Below are positions 17,552 to 26,129 of a DNA stretch of 64,000 nt, one piece after another. Numbering within the stretch: position 1 is the first letter of the stretch; the number at the start of each line of letters is the position of its first letter. This DNA comes from Lachnospiraceae bacterium (GTDB lineage: Bacteria; Bacillota; Clostridia; Lachnospirales; Lachnospiraceae). A model generated the notes under the pieces. That model was not told the origin of the DNA. It did not search any database and saw only the letters and a program-made list of their open reading frames with translations. The stretch spans positions 32,668 through 96,667 of the forward strand of contig JAILNS010000002.1 in NCBI GenBank assembly GCA_024691305.1, in the 5' to 3' direction. The position numbers were made by a program, and so were the translations under genes.

Positions 17552-18430
17552 TTAACCCTCGGGATCCATTAATTTTGTTATCTTTGCGGCCACATCCTTA
17601 TCCATGGCTCCCAGTATTTTTCCTCTGCTGTCCGAATCCATGTTTTCAAGGATCCGTGCTGCCAACGCCAGGTTGTCAGTCATTGCCTCAAATATCTTTG
17701 CCGCCTCCTTGGGCTTCATGGCAGAATATGCAGCAACATAGTCCTGCATTTCCGCATCTGTTTCAACCTGTTTGATAACCTGCTGATACAGGCTCTCTGC
17801 CTTCTCCGGATCAATGGATTCATAGTACTTCTTATATGCTTCTATTCCGGGTCCGTTTTCGGCATATATTACTTCGTTGTAGAATTCATCCTTGATCCTC
17901 TGGAATTCCACCTGAGCTTTTTCAAATGTCTGAAGTCGTTCTATTTCAGCCTCAAGCGCCTCTACTCTTGCAGAATCATTTCCGGAATTGTTCTTTATCT
18001 CCGCCATTTCCGCTTCGAGCTGTCTGATGTAGGAAACCGCCTCGTCCAAAGACTTAAATCCCATATAAGGGTCTTCTTCGGTGGTGGTGATATTGGAACC
18101 CAGGCTGGACTCTGCAGGAAGGATAGCATTCAAAACCGGTACATCCTTGATAAGCGGACGCATAATAGTAGAGCCAAGTCCGCCTATATCCAATTTGATG
18201 AGGAGTGCAAGGATTGCAAGCCATATAACTATGATTATCACAGTTACCATGGCAATAGAAAGTCCGCCTGCGTCGTCTTCATCCTCAAGTGCATTTTCCC
18301 GCTTGGCGATTTCCCTGGCTCTGGCTTTGGCTTCTTTTTGAGCTGCCTTCTGTTCTTTCTTTAAGGCCTTCTTCTCTTCTCGTATTTGCTTTTTTTCCGC
18401 TTCGGGATCAAGTACCGCTTCATCAGCCAT
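17552..18430 (-). CDS. YlxF/MotE-like flagellar protein with MgtE N-terminal-like domain
   Basis: The 292-residue protein has a highly charged Lys/Glu N-terminus (about 5-50), one membrane helix (about 58-80), an extracytoplasmic coiled coil (about 125-180) and a C-terminal helical domain like the MgtE N-terminal domain, with KPKEAAKIFEAM and LENMDSDSRGKILGAM repeats. YlxF/MotE proteins are thought to act as chaperones for MotB or the export apparatus; its role here is inference. I use ATG 18430 over TTG 18436 because AAGGAAG sits at the right distance. It starts 2 bp after the fliJ stop. Confidence 0.82.
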   Translation of the reverse strand: MADEAVLDPEAEKKQIREEKKALKKEQKAAQKEAKARAREIAKRENALEDEDDAGGLSIAMVTVIIIVIWLAILALLIKLDIGGLGSTIMRPLIKDVPVLNAILPAESSLGSNITTTEEDPYMGFKSLDEAVSYIRQLEAEMAEIKNNSGNDSARVEALEAEIERLQTFEKAQVEFQRIKDEFYNEVIYAENGPGIEAYKKYYESIDPEKAESLYQQVIKQVETDAEMQDYVAAYSAMKPKEAAKIFEAMTDNLALAARILENMDSDSRGKILGAMDKDVAAKITKLMDPEG

Positions 18431-18432
18431 AA

Positions 18433-18879
18433 TCAACTTCCTTTTTGCCCGTATCGGTATGTTACAAGTTCATCTATCTCTTTTGCTTCAGTCGCTTTTT
18501 CTTCTTCTACAAACTCCTCAAAGGCATGTTCTCTGAGTTTTTCCTGAGATTTAACTTCTTTCATTGCTTCGGTGAGTTTAGCTCTTGCTGCCTCGACCGC
18601 CCTTTCGGCAAGCCTCACATTTTCTTTTTGCCCCTCGATCAGTTCATCCATGATCTTGATGGCTCTCTCATTTTCGGCAAGTTTTAATACATCTATATCA
18701 TCGGTACGCATCTTCCTGCCTTCTTCGATATACCCGAGTTTGCGCGCCTTTAATGCTTCCAGTCTGTCTTCTTCTTCGTTAAGTTTGGCCTTTGCGAGAC
18801 CGAACTCCATCTCGGCCTGAGTTTCAAGCTGTTCTTTGATATTCAGTATGTTCTGTAATCTGTATCTGAATACCGCCAT
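18433..18879 (-). CDS. fliJ: FliJ, export chaperone and ATPase stalk
   Basis: The 148-residue protein is almost wholly alpha-helical coiled coil. The N-terminus FRYRLQNILNIKEQLETQAE matches FliJ. FliJ forms the central stalk of the FliI hexamer and escorts chaperones to FlhA. It lies directly after fliI (6-bp gap). Sequence conservation is low, so the call depends on the N-terminal pattern, size and position. Confidence 0.88.
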   Translation of the reverse strand: MAVFRYRLQNILNIKEQLETQAEMEFGLAKAKLNEEEDRLEALKARKLGYIEEGRKMRTDDIDVLKLAENERAIKIMDELIEGQKENVRLAERAVEAARAKLTEAMKEVKSQEKLREHAFEEFVEEEKATEAKEIDELVTYRYGQKGS

Positions 18880-18885
18880 TCACAT

Positions 18886-20202
18886 CTACCCCTCGCCAAA
18901 CATAGCTTTCAGTCTTTCGTACGCCTCTTCAAAGCTTACCTTTTCGTCAGTTTCCTGACACAGGAATTCGTTTATCCTGCCATTCATGCTTATCGCGTAG
19001 TCTATTTCGGGATTCGACCCCGCCTTGTATGCGCCGATGTTGATAAGATCCTCCGCATCTCTGTATGTAGCCATCGCAGATTTGAGCCTCCCGGCAAATC
19101 GCTTGTGTTCTCTGTCAACAAGACTCGACATACACCTCGATACCGATGCGAGTACGTCTATAGCAGGATAATGGTTCTTCTGAGCAAGTTTACGGTCAAG
19201 AACTATATGTCCGTCCAGGATTCCTCTGGCAGTGTCCGTTATCGGTTCATTAAAATCATCGCCGTCAACCAGCACCGTATACAGACCGGTTATGGATCCG
19301 TGTGAATTCTTGCCTGCTCTTTCAAGAAGTCTTGGCATCTGGGAATAAACACTTGGCGGATATCCTCTCGACACCGGCGGTTCTCCGCTGGCAAGTCCGA
19401 TCTCTCGTTGTGCCATTGAGAAACGGGTAAGTGAATCCATCATGAGAAGCACATCCCGTCCCTGATCTCTGAAATATTCGGCTATAGCTGTTGCTGTCAT
19501 CGCAGCTTTCTTTCTTTCCAGCGCGGTACGGTCACTTGTAGCTACCACCACGACGGAACGGGCCATTCCTTCAGGACCAAGATCGCGTTCTATAAATTCT
19601 TTAACTTCCCTGCCTCGTTCGCCTATAAGAGCTATAACATTTATATCGGCATTGGTGTTTCTCGCAAACATACCCATAAGGGTTGATTTGCCGACACCGG
19701 AGCCCGCAAATATTCCTATACGCTGGCCCTTACCTATGGTTAAGAGCCCATCAACGGCCTTGACTCCGAGCGAAAGGACCTCGTCGATGACGACTCTGTC
19801 CATCGCATCCATTGCCTGAGTATCCACTTCCACTCTTGGGCCTTCAATAATTCCAAGTTCTTCGCAATTGCCCAGACTGTCAAGAACGTGTCCAAGCAGC
19901 TTGTCCGAAACGGTAACCGTAAGCGGAGCGTTGGTATTTTCAACAACGCATCCTATGGATATCCCATCGGTTGCCTGATAAGGGCTGAGCAGGGTTTTAC
20001 GATCCTTAAAGCCGATGACTTCAGCAAATATATACTCCTCATCTCCGCCCGTATAAATCTTGCAAAGATCGCCGAGCTTTGCTTCCGGACCCTTGGATTC
20101 TATGCTTAAGCCTATAACATTCTCAACCCGTCCCAGATTGCGGATCAAAGAATCGTCAAGAACCCTGTTGTATTTTTCAAAATCAATCTTTAAAGCTTCC
20201 AC
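18886..20202 (-). CDS. fliI: FliI, flagellar export ATPase
   Basis: The 438-residue protein is an F1-beta-like ATPase. Walker A GSGVGKST is at about residue 168-175, the Walker B region VLLMMDSLTRFSMAQREIGL at about 252-271, and SRGYPPSVYSQMPRLLERAG follows at about 281-300. FliI hexamers energise substrate unloading at the export gate with FliH and FliJ. The start is GTG at 20202, one base after the fliH stop, with a GGAGA site inside fliH. Length and motifs match the family exactly. Confidence 0.97.
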   Translation of the reverse strand: MEALKIDFEKYNRVLDDSLIRNLGRVENVIGLSIESKGPEAKLGDLCKIYTGGDEEYIFAEVIGFKDRKTLLSPYQATDGISIGCVVENTNAPLTVTVSDKLLGHVLDSLGNCEELGIIEGPRVEVDTQAMDAMDRVVIDEVLSLGVKAVDGLLTIGKGQRIGIFAGSGVGKSTLMGMFARNTNADINVIALIGERGREVKEFIERDLGPEGMARSVVVVATSDRTALERKKAAMTATAIAEYFRDQGRDVLLMMDSLTRFSMAQREIGLASGEPPVSRGYPPSVYSQMPRLLERAGKNSHGSITGLYTVLVDGDDFNEPITDTARGILDGHIVLDRKLAQKNHYPAIDVLASVSRCMSSLVDREHKRFAGRLKSAMATYRDAEDLINIGAYKAGSNPEIDYAISMNGRINEFLCQETDEKVSFEEAYERLKAMFGEG

Positions 20203-20203
20203 T

Positions 20204-21121
20204 CTAAGTCTCCGGATCGGATACCGTAGGATCGTAACTGAGGATCATAAGTTTTCTCCTGAGTTCGCTAAGTTGTGTATCCATTCCGCAATCAAATATC
20301 CCGTTATCCGTTTCAAGCATACATTGATTGCGTGTAAGACCAACGTCTTCGATCACATCGACTCTGCACCCGGGAGCTGCCTCCTCAAGGAGTGCTCTGT
20401 GAGTGTCATTAAGGTCGGCGTAATCCTCACGGGAAACATGAACGATATACTGTTTGCTTGCTTCTATGCCTCTCATCGCAGTTGCAACGAGATTGGACAG
20501 GATGGGTTCGTACTGACCGAGTTCCACATGGAATATGCGTTCGTAAATCCCCGTGATCGTACTTATGAATTTGGGTTCAAGCTCGGCATAGATACTCTCA
20601 AATTCCTGCATAAGTGCCTGTTCTCTCATATCGAGTTCCTGCATACGGGCCGAATATTCATCCTGTGCCTGCACCAGACCATCCTGATATCCGGCCTGTT
20701 TTGCATCCGCCCGTATTCTTGTACATTCAATTTCCGCTTCTCTTCTGCTGTTTTCCTTGAATTCTCTCGCAAGCTGTTCTGCGGTAGCTACTATTTCATC
20801 GGCTTCGGCCTTAGCCGCCATGCGAATATTTTCAGCCTCGGCTCCGGGATCTACAGCTTTGAACACGTGAGATCCTTCACCTTCACTGCCTTCGTCGGAT
20901 ATAAGCATCTCAAGCTGATCGGCATCGAGGCCTTCTACAAAACCGGCTTCGGCATTTTCTCCTGCGACAAGAGTCTCACCGCTGATCTCCTGCTTTTCCG
21001 GTCTTTTTTTTGCTTTCACAGACACTTCCTGGAGTTTTTTCTCCATCAAGCTGTTTGAATCGATGATCTTGGTTTCATCCTGCGGAGTCTGGTTGTAAAA
21101 TTTAACAATGTTTTTAGACAA
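20204..21121 (-). CDS. fliH: FliH, regulator of the export ATPase
   Basis: The 305-residue protein is a charged helical protein with the FliH/YscL pattern. An N-terminal variable part is followed by a coiled coil rich in Ala, Glu and Arg (about 110-175, including AAKAEADEIVATAEQLARE) and a C-terminal V-ATPase E-subunit-like domain (about 190-300). FliH dimers bind FliI and link it to the C-ring. It overlaps fliG by 8 bp. It is longer than enteric FliH because of its N-terminal region. Confidence 0.9.
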   Translation of the reverse strand: MSKNIVKFYNQTPQDETKIIDSNSLMEKKLQEVSVKAKKRPEKQEISGETLVAGENAEAGFVEGLDADQLEMLISDEGSEGEGSHVFKAVDPGAEAENIRMAAKAEADEIVATAEQLAREFKENSRREAEIECTRIRADAKQAGYQDGLVQAQDEYSARMQELDMREQALMQEFESIYAELEPKFISTITGIYERIFHVELGQYEPILSNLVATAMRGIEASKQYIVHVSREDYADLNDTHRALLEEAAPGCRVDVIEDVGLTRNQCMLETDNGIFDCGMDTQLSELRRKLMILSYDPTVSDPET

Positions 21122-22127
21122 TTATCTCGTCTCCTCCGCCTCTGGATATTACGATCTCGCCGGAATCCTCCAGCTTACGTATGATATTAACTATCTTCTG
21201 CTGAGCCTCCTCAACATCCTTCATACGCACAGGACCCATGAATTCCATATCTTCCTTGATCATGGAAGCAAGACGCTTGGACAGGTTCTCAAATATAGCA
21301 TTCTGAACTTCCTGATTAGCGCCTTTAAGTGAAATAGACAGGTCGTTGTTGTCAACATCACGCAGCACGCGCTGTATTGCACGATTGTCCAGAAGAAGAA
21401 TATCCTCGAACACGAACATCTTACGTCTGATCTCATCGGCAAGTTCGGGTTCCTCTATCTCCAATGTTTCCATGATATGTTTCTCGGTACCGCGGTCTAC
21501 GGTGTTGAGTATCTCAACTACACTGTCTACGCCGCCGATTATGGTGTAATCCTGATTAACAAGACTCGAAAGTTTGGATTCGAGAACTTTTTCCACTTCT
21601 TTGATAACCTCCGGTGACGTCCTGTCCATAACTGCAATTCTCTTGGCCACATCGGCCTGTCTGTCCGGATGCAGCGAGCTTACGATAAGCGCTGCCTGTG
21701 CCGGTGACAGATACGAAAGGATAAGAGCGATCGTTTGCGGATGTTCATCCTGGATGAAGTTAAGAAGCTGAGAAGCATCTGTCTTTCTTATGAATTCAAA
21801 AGGCTTAACCTGAAGTGATGCGGTAAGCTTGCCGATAACGTCTTTTGCGCGGTCCTCGCCAAACGATTTTTCAAGCAGCTCCTTGGCATATGATATACCG
21901 CCCTCGGCGATATACTGCTGTGCAAGACATACCTCATAGAACTCGTTTATTACATCTTCTTTTACCTGCGGGGTTATGCTCCTGGTATTCGCTATCTCCA
22001 GAGTAAGTTCTTCTATCTCCTCTTCCTTGAGATGCTTAAAGATCATTGCAGACCGTTCGGGTCCCAATGCTATCAGCAATATAGCAGCCTTCTGCAGGCC
22101 GTTCATATCATCATTTGCTCTAGACAT
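21114..22127 (-). CDS. fliG: FliG, motor switch and torque protein
   Basis: The 337-residue protein matches FliG over its whole length: an N-domain that binds FliF (NGLQKAAILLIALGPERSA, about 8-26), a middle domain with the EHPQTIALILSYL motif (about 127-139), and a C-domain with the charged torque helix (DNRAIQRVLRDVDNNDLSIS, about 251-270). FliG couples stator motion to the rotor. It lies 14 bp after fliF and overlaps fliH. Confidence 0.97.
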   Translation of the reverse strand: MSRANDDMNGLQKAAILLIALGPERSAMIFKHLKEEEIEELTLEIANTRSITPQVKEDVINEFYEVCLAQQYIAEGGISYAKELLEKSFGEDRAKDVIGKLTASLQVKPFEFIRKTDASQLLNFIQDEHPQTIALILSYLSPAQAALIVSSLHPDRQADVAKRIAVMDRTSPEVIKEVEKVLESKLSSLVNQDYTIIGGVDSVVEILNTVDRGTEKHIMETLEIEEPELADEIRRKMFVFEDILLLDNRAIQRVLRDVDNNDLSISLKGANQEVQNAIFENLSKRLASMIKEDMEFMGPVRMKDVEEAQQKIVNIIRKLEDSGEIVISRGGGDEIIV

Positions 22128-22141
22128 TACGAATCATACTC

Positions 22142-23746
22142 CTATCCCCAATCCTCGCTCAGCCAGTTCCTGAGCAGCAAGGCTGCCGCTTCGGGATTAT
22201 CCTCAACAAACTTAACGATAGCTTTTTTAGTCTCGGATTCTTCTTCCATGGATATATCTTCAAGTTCCGCTTCAGGTGTTGACTGAAGCAATTCTTCCAC
22301 GCTGAGTTCTTCCTGAGGTGCTTCCTCTTTTTCTCTTTGCATACTTCTGAGCACAACGAAGGCAAGGAGTGCAAGTATCACAATGATAAGCGCTATCTGT
22401 ATGAAATCCGTTACGCTGAACTTTGCACCCTCTTTATCAAAAAATACATTCTGTGTATATGCTGCAATGGCGATCTTGGACGTCGGTATTCCGGTCGCCT
22501 TGGCAACTACGTCAACAAGATTCTCATCGACTTCAAGCTTTGTTCTTGTATTATTGGCCAGTTTGTATTCTTCCCATGTGATACCATCCAAGAGGCCCTG
22601 TGTTTCCGCATCCTCCTCACGGATCACGTTATATGCGATGGCTGTGAGCGCTATTGACGATTCATCGTAATTTATGAGTCCTGCGGGTGTAGTCTTTACC
22701 GTGATCTTCTCATCGGGAAGATAGTCTCTGAGTTCCTCGCTGACGGACGCGTTACTGTTGCTGTTATCCTGGATAACATAGGTAGTATCGTTTTCTGTAT
22801 TGGAATCGGTTCCGGGAACTCCGCCGCCGTTACTTACGCTGTCTGAAGCGTACGTCTCTTCATGAGCCAGGACTCCCTGTTTCTGGCCTTCTTCGGGTGA
22901 ATAGTCGTGGATCGTTTCTTCCTGTGTCGAGAAGTCCATGACAAGATTGCACGCAACTTCAACATCATCGAATTCATTGGTTCCAAGCAGCACGCCGCGA
23001 ACTTCATTCTTAACTGCGGTTTCAGCCTGTGACTTAACTGTAAGCTGGGATCCTGTAGTGCCCGCCGTAGAATAATTATCTTCACCGGAAAAGAGCATAT
23101 TGCCCTGACTGTCGGTGATGACCACATTGTTTGTGGAATCATTTCCTATCGCCGTTGCTACCGCACGTGCCAGATATGATGCCTGTTCGGGGCCGAATTC
23201 ACCGTCAAGTTCAAGAAGGATCCATGCATATGATTCTTCCTGTTTGGAGATCAGCGTACCGTCATTGGTCGGAATATGGAGTTCGACGTGGGCACTCTTG
23301 ATCGCTTCAAAATTGGTTATAAAGTCATTTTCAAGTCTGCTTTCAAGATATAATGTATATTTGCGCTGTGTGTTTGCTTCGGTCGTGGATATGCCGCCAT
23401 CCGTAACATTCTCTATCCCGTAATTACTTGATTTGATGCTGTTTGATCCAAGCAACAGATTGACCTGAGACTGGCTTTCCTCCAGTATATCCACACTTAG
23501 TCCGTCATCGGAAACCCTGTAAGTTATATCATTATCATCCAGGAGGGCGGTGACTGTATTTGTTTCTTCGGTCGTTTCCGCAACGTATATCGTGATATAT
23601 TTGTCTCTTGTAAGAAAGGCGACCAGTACGGCTATTGCGACAAGCGCTACTGCCGCAACTACAATGATTATCGTTTTTTGCCTGGTGGTAAATCTGTTCC
23701 ACCATTCAAGTATTCTCTGCCAGATCGCTCTAATTCTCTCAGCCAT
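22142..23746 (-). CDS. fliF: FliF, MS-ring protein
   Basis: The 534-residue protein has a first membrane helix at about 25-45, a large extracytoplasmic region with YscJ-like ring domains (about 50-430), a second helix at about 443-465, and a cytoplasmic tail that binds FliG (last about 35 residues, EDNPEAAALLLRNWLSEDWG). FliF is the base on which the flagellum is built. A GAGGAG site precedes the ATG. It follows fliE by 16 bp. Confidence 0.96.
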   Translation of the reverse strand: MAERIRAIWQRILEWWNRFTTRQKTIIIVVAAVALVAIAVLVAFLTRDKYITIYVAETTEETNTVTALLDDNDITYRVSDDGLSVDILEESQSQVNLLLGSNSIKSSNYGIENVTDGGISTTEANTQRKYTLYLESRLENDFITNFEAIKSAHVELHIPTNDGTLISKQEESYAWILLELDGEFGPEQASYLARAVATAIGNDSTNNVVITDSQGNMLFSGEDNYSTAGTTGSQLTVKSQAETAVKNEVRGVLLGTNEFDDVEVACNLVMDFSTQEETIHDYSPEEGQKQGVLAHEETYASDSVSNGGGVPGTDSNTENDTTYVIQDNSNSNASVSEELRDYLPDEKITVKTTPAGLINYDESSIALTAIAYNVIREEDAETQGLLDGITWEEYKLANNTRTKLEVDENLVDVVAKATGIPTSKIAIAAYTQNVFFDKEGAKFSVTDFIQIALIIVILALLAFVVLRSMQREKEEAPQEELSVEELLQSTPEAELEDISMEEESETKKAIVKFVEDNPEAAALLLRNWLSEDWG

Positions 23747-23762
23747 GATTACTCCTCAATGA

Positions 23763-24104
23763 TCAAATCTGCATCTGCATAAGTTCCCTGTAAGCTTCAA
23801 GGACCCTGTCCCTGATCGCAACCGTATATTGAAGTGCAGTAGTAGCCTTCTGGATGGCTATCGTAAGATCGTGGGTATTATCGGTTTCACCAAGTGCCCA
23901 CTTTATTTCTTCATCTTCCATGTCGGACAGATATCCGTTGGTCACGGAAAGATTGTCCATTGCCGTGGATAAGATATCGTTAAAATTATTACCATTATAT
24001 GCATCGACTGAATTGGTGGCGGCATTTTTGGCCACCTGCCTTACAGCTCCGGAGGAAATATTACGAAGCTGTGTAATGTCTATAGCTTCACTTACCATTG
24101 CCAT
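23763..24104 (-). CDS. fliE: FliE, rod-MS ring adaptor
   Basis: The 113-residue helical protein has the FliE C-terminal pattern with DLTIAIQKATTALQYTVAIR (about 79-98) and the ending AYRELMQMQI. FliE links the MS ring to the rod and is exported early. The gene lies between flgC and fliF, the universal order. The GGGGAGGA site is 11 bases from the first ATG, so the second ATG two codons on is also possible. Confidence 0.94.
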   Translation of the reverse strand: MAMVSEAIDITQLRNISSGAVRQVAKNAATNSVDAYNGNNFNDILSTAMDNLSVTNGYLSDMEDEEIKWALGETDNTHDLTIAIQKATTALQYTVAIRDRVLEAYRELMQMQI

Positions 24105-24124
24105 AACCTGTCATCCTCCCCTCA

Positions 24125-24571
24125 TCAGCTGTTTAACATATCAAGCCCTCTTTGGGCTATTGCCTTGGAAGCATCAAATGCCGTTGCATTGGCTTCGTAA
24201 GAGCGGCTTGCATCTATAAGGTTGGTCATCTCGGTAATGGTGTTAACGTTAGGATAAGTAACGTAACCGTTTTCGTCGGCGTCGGGATGTGACGGATCAT
24301 ATACCATATTGGCCTGTGTCCACTTATCTTCATAAACTCCACCGACCTTCACTCCACCCTGTTTCCTTGCATTTAACGCACTGTGAAAAATACGGGTAAA
24401 CGATTTGGCCTCGCCTTTTTCTTCAAAAGTAACGACTTTACGGACATATGGCGTCCCGTCCTCTGTCCTGGTCGTATTGGCATTTGCCACATTCTCAGCA
24501 ATTATATCCATCCGGAATCTTTGCGCTGTAAGACCGGAGGCGCTTATATCAAAAGAATTAAAAATACTCAT
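24125..24571 (-). CDS. flgC: FlgC, proximal rod protein
   Basis: The 148-residue rod protein has the N-terminal rod motif SASGLTAQRFRMDIIAENVA NANTT (about 10-34) and the C-terminal partner helix LIDASRSYEANATAFDASKA (about 117-136). FlgC forms the rod with FlgB and is exported by the flagellar system. A perfect AAGGAGGT site precedes the ATG. Gaps of 11 bp to flgB and 20 bp to fliE. Confidence 0.96.
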   Translation of the reverse strand: MSIFNSFDISASGLTAQRFRMDIIAENVANANTTRTEDGTPYVRKVVTFEEKGEAKSFTRIFHSALNARKQGGVKVGGVYEDKWTQANMVYDPSHPDADENGYVTYPNVNTITEMTNLIDASRSYEANATAFDASKAIAQRGLDMLNS

Positions 24572-24582
24572 AAAATACCTCC

Positions 24583-24987
24583 TTACTTAATAACCGTCTG
24601 AAGATTCTTGAATTCGGCACTGATACTGTTGGAAAGCCCGTTATACTTGATCTGGTTGGCCGCAAGTTCAGCTCCCTCAGTATCAAGATCAACGTTATTG
24701 CCGTCCACGCGGTAGCTGTATCCGGTCGAATCCGTATATGTTCCGACGGAAAGTCTGCGCATACTGACATTGTGTACCTGACGGTCAAGATCTGACATAT
24801 GCGTCCATTTGAGCGCCTGATTTAACGCATCCTCAAAATTGACATCCTGCCTCTTGTAATACGGTGTATCAACATTGGCAATATTATTTGCCAGAGCGTC
24901 GTTACGAAGCCACGCGGCATCCGCAGCCTTATCCAAAACGTTGATATAATCAAATGCATGGGTGTCGATCAGTGTACTCATAGGCAT
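24583..24987 (-). CDS. flgB: FlgB, proximal rod protein
   Basis: The 134-residue protein has the FlgB signature AAWLRNDALANNIANVDTPY (about 25-44) with YKRQDVNFEDAL following, and the C-terminal GLSNSISAEFKNLQTV helix. It is the first gene of the flagellar operon. Two in-frame ATGs (24987 and 24981) both suit the GGAGGAG site; I keep the first. A promoter lies about 30 bases upstream. Confidence 0.96.
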   Translation of the reverse strand: MPMSTLIDTHAFDYINVLDKAADAAWLRNDALANNIANVDTPYYKRQDVNFEDALNQALKWTHMSDLDRQVHNVSMRRLSVGTYTDSTGYSYRVDGNNVDLDTEGAELAANQIKYNGLSNSISAEFKNLQTVIK

Positions 24988-25013
24988 ACTCCTCCATTAA
25001 TATACACACTACT

Positions 25014-25041
25014 ATTATAGTTAATTCGGTGCAAAGTTCAA
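25014..25041 (-). promoter_or_regulatory. Sigma-A-like promoter of the flagellar operon
   Basis: On the minus strand TTGAAC (25036-25041) and a perfect TATAAT (25014-25019) are separated by 16 bases, placing the start of transcription near 25007, about 20 bases before flgB. Neither a sigma-28 nor a sigma-54 pattern is apparent. Confidence 0.7.
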
Positions 25042-25166
25042 GGTCTTTCGGTCAAAAAAGCACAAGATATTGTGTCGCTTCATTATGTAAACAACATTTT
25101 GTAGTATCATTCCCGACCCGTCTTTGGGTCACCCGAATTACCGGCCGTGACTCACGATACTATATG

Positions 25167-25203
25167 ATCAAAAAGGGACCTTAGTAAAACTAAAGTCCCT
25201 TTT
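25167..25203 (-). terminator. Rho-independent terminator after codY
   Basis: A 14-base stem (AAAAGGGACTTTAG pairing with CTAAGGTCCCTTTT, one G-U pair) with a 5-base loop is followed by a T-run on the minus strand. It lies about 60 bases after the codY stop and separates codY from the flagellar promoter. Confidence 0.85.
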
Positions 25204-25262
25204 AATCCGGCGTATGCCGGTCATAATCCGTTATATTTGCCTGTTCTAAACCCGTCAAACTC

Positions 25263-26054
25263 TTAACTGCGAACACGCCCTTCCTTTTTTATCTTATCGA
25301 GTTCATCGTAAACCGCATCATTGACAACTTTGATATAAGTTCCCTTCATACCCGATGACCTTGATTCGATCACTCCGGCACTTTCAAACTTACGCATTGC
25401 ATTTACGATCACAGATCTCGTTATTCCGGCTCTGTCAGCAACCCTGCTCGCCACTATCATTCCTTCGCATCCGTCAAGTTCGTCAAATACTCTCACGATA
25501 GCATCCAGTTCGGAATATGATAAAGTGGAGATCGCTCCCTGAACGACCTGGATCTTGCGGTCTTCTTCGGCAGTTTCTTCACTCACGGCTCTTAACATCT
25601 CAAGTCCGACCACCGTGGTTCCGTATTCGCACAGTATTATATCGTTCACATCATACTGAGAACCGCATTTATACAAAAACAATGTACCGAGTCTTTCGCC
25701 GGATATGACTATCGGCGTTACCATAGCGCAAAACTTGGACGTATCCGTTTGTTCAAATCCCAGAGTTTCCAGGTTTATATTCTCTTTTGTCGAAAGTATC
25801 GACAGCAGTCGGTCATTGAGTGATGCATCGATAAAAGTCGAAACCTCACCGGAAATGTACTCTTCGATCGCCTCCACCTTCCTGTGCCGGCTAACCCCAA
25901 GTAACTTTCCTTTACGACTGATCACCATCACGCTCGATTCAAGTGTCTCTCCAAGCACCGAGCAGATATCATCAAATACTACCTTACCCGAATTGTTATT
26001 GTGCAATAACTTGCCGATCTTCCGGGTCTTATCAAGTAACTGTACGCTTCCCAT
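25263..26054 (-). CDS. codY: CodY, global GTP- and branched-chain amino acid-sensing repressor
   Basis: I start this 263-residue protein at ATG 26054, which has AAGGAA eight bases upstream; the open frame continues 11 codons to a GTG without a good site. The N-terminus LLDKTRKIGKLLHNN and GAF-type domain (about 1-155) bind branched-chain amino acids in the family. A C-terminal winged helix has the recognition segment ASRVADRAGITRSVIVNAMR (about 204-223) and the wing SSGMKGTYIKV. CodY represses stationary-phase and nutrient genes. Its place directly before flgB is conserved in Firmicutes. A promoter and a CodY-box-like site are upstream. Confidence 0.96.
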   Translation of the reverse strand: MGSVQLLDKTRKIGKLLHNNNSGKVVFDDICSVLGETLESSVMVISRKGKLLGVSRHRKVEAIEEYISGEVSTFIDASLNDRLLSILSTKENINLETLGFEQTDTSKFCAMVTPIVISGERLGTLFLYKCGSQYDVNDIILCEYGTTVVGLEMLRAVSEETAEEDRKIQVVQGAISTLSYSELDAIVRVFDELDGCEGMIVASRVADRAGITRSVIVNAMRKFESAGVIESRSSGMKGTYIKVVNDAVYDELDKIKKEGRVRS

Positions 26055-26087
26055 CCCTAATTCCTTAATTTCATATTTTGTAGACAC

Positions 26088-26116
26088 ACTATATCACAAT
26101 AATTCGACAAATACAA
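26088..26116 (-). promoter_or_regulatory. Promoter of codY
   Basis: TTGTAT (26111-26116) and TATAGT (26088-26093) are spaced 17 bases apart on the minus strand in the 75-bp gap between topA and codY. Transcription would begin about 26 bases before the codY ATG. Confidence 0.6.
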
Positions 26117-26129
26117 GGATTCTATTGAA

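Noticed and set aside
20060..21058. Long plus-strand open frame (332 codons) opposite fliH
   Set aside because: It is antisense to the well-supported fliH and fliI genes, has no ribosome binding site and its composition is that of a shadow frame.
26055..26087. Longer CodY start at a GTG
   Set aside because: The ATG at 26054 has a better ribosome binding site and fits the family N-terminus, and the longer frame would begin within or next to the promoter.
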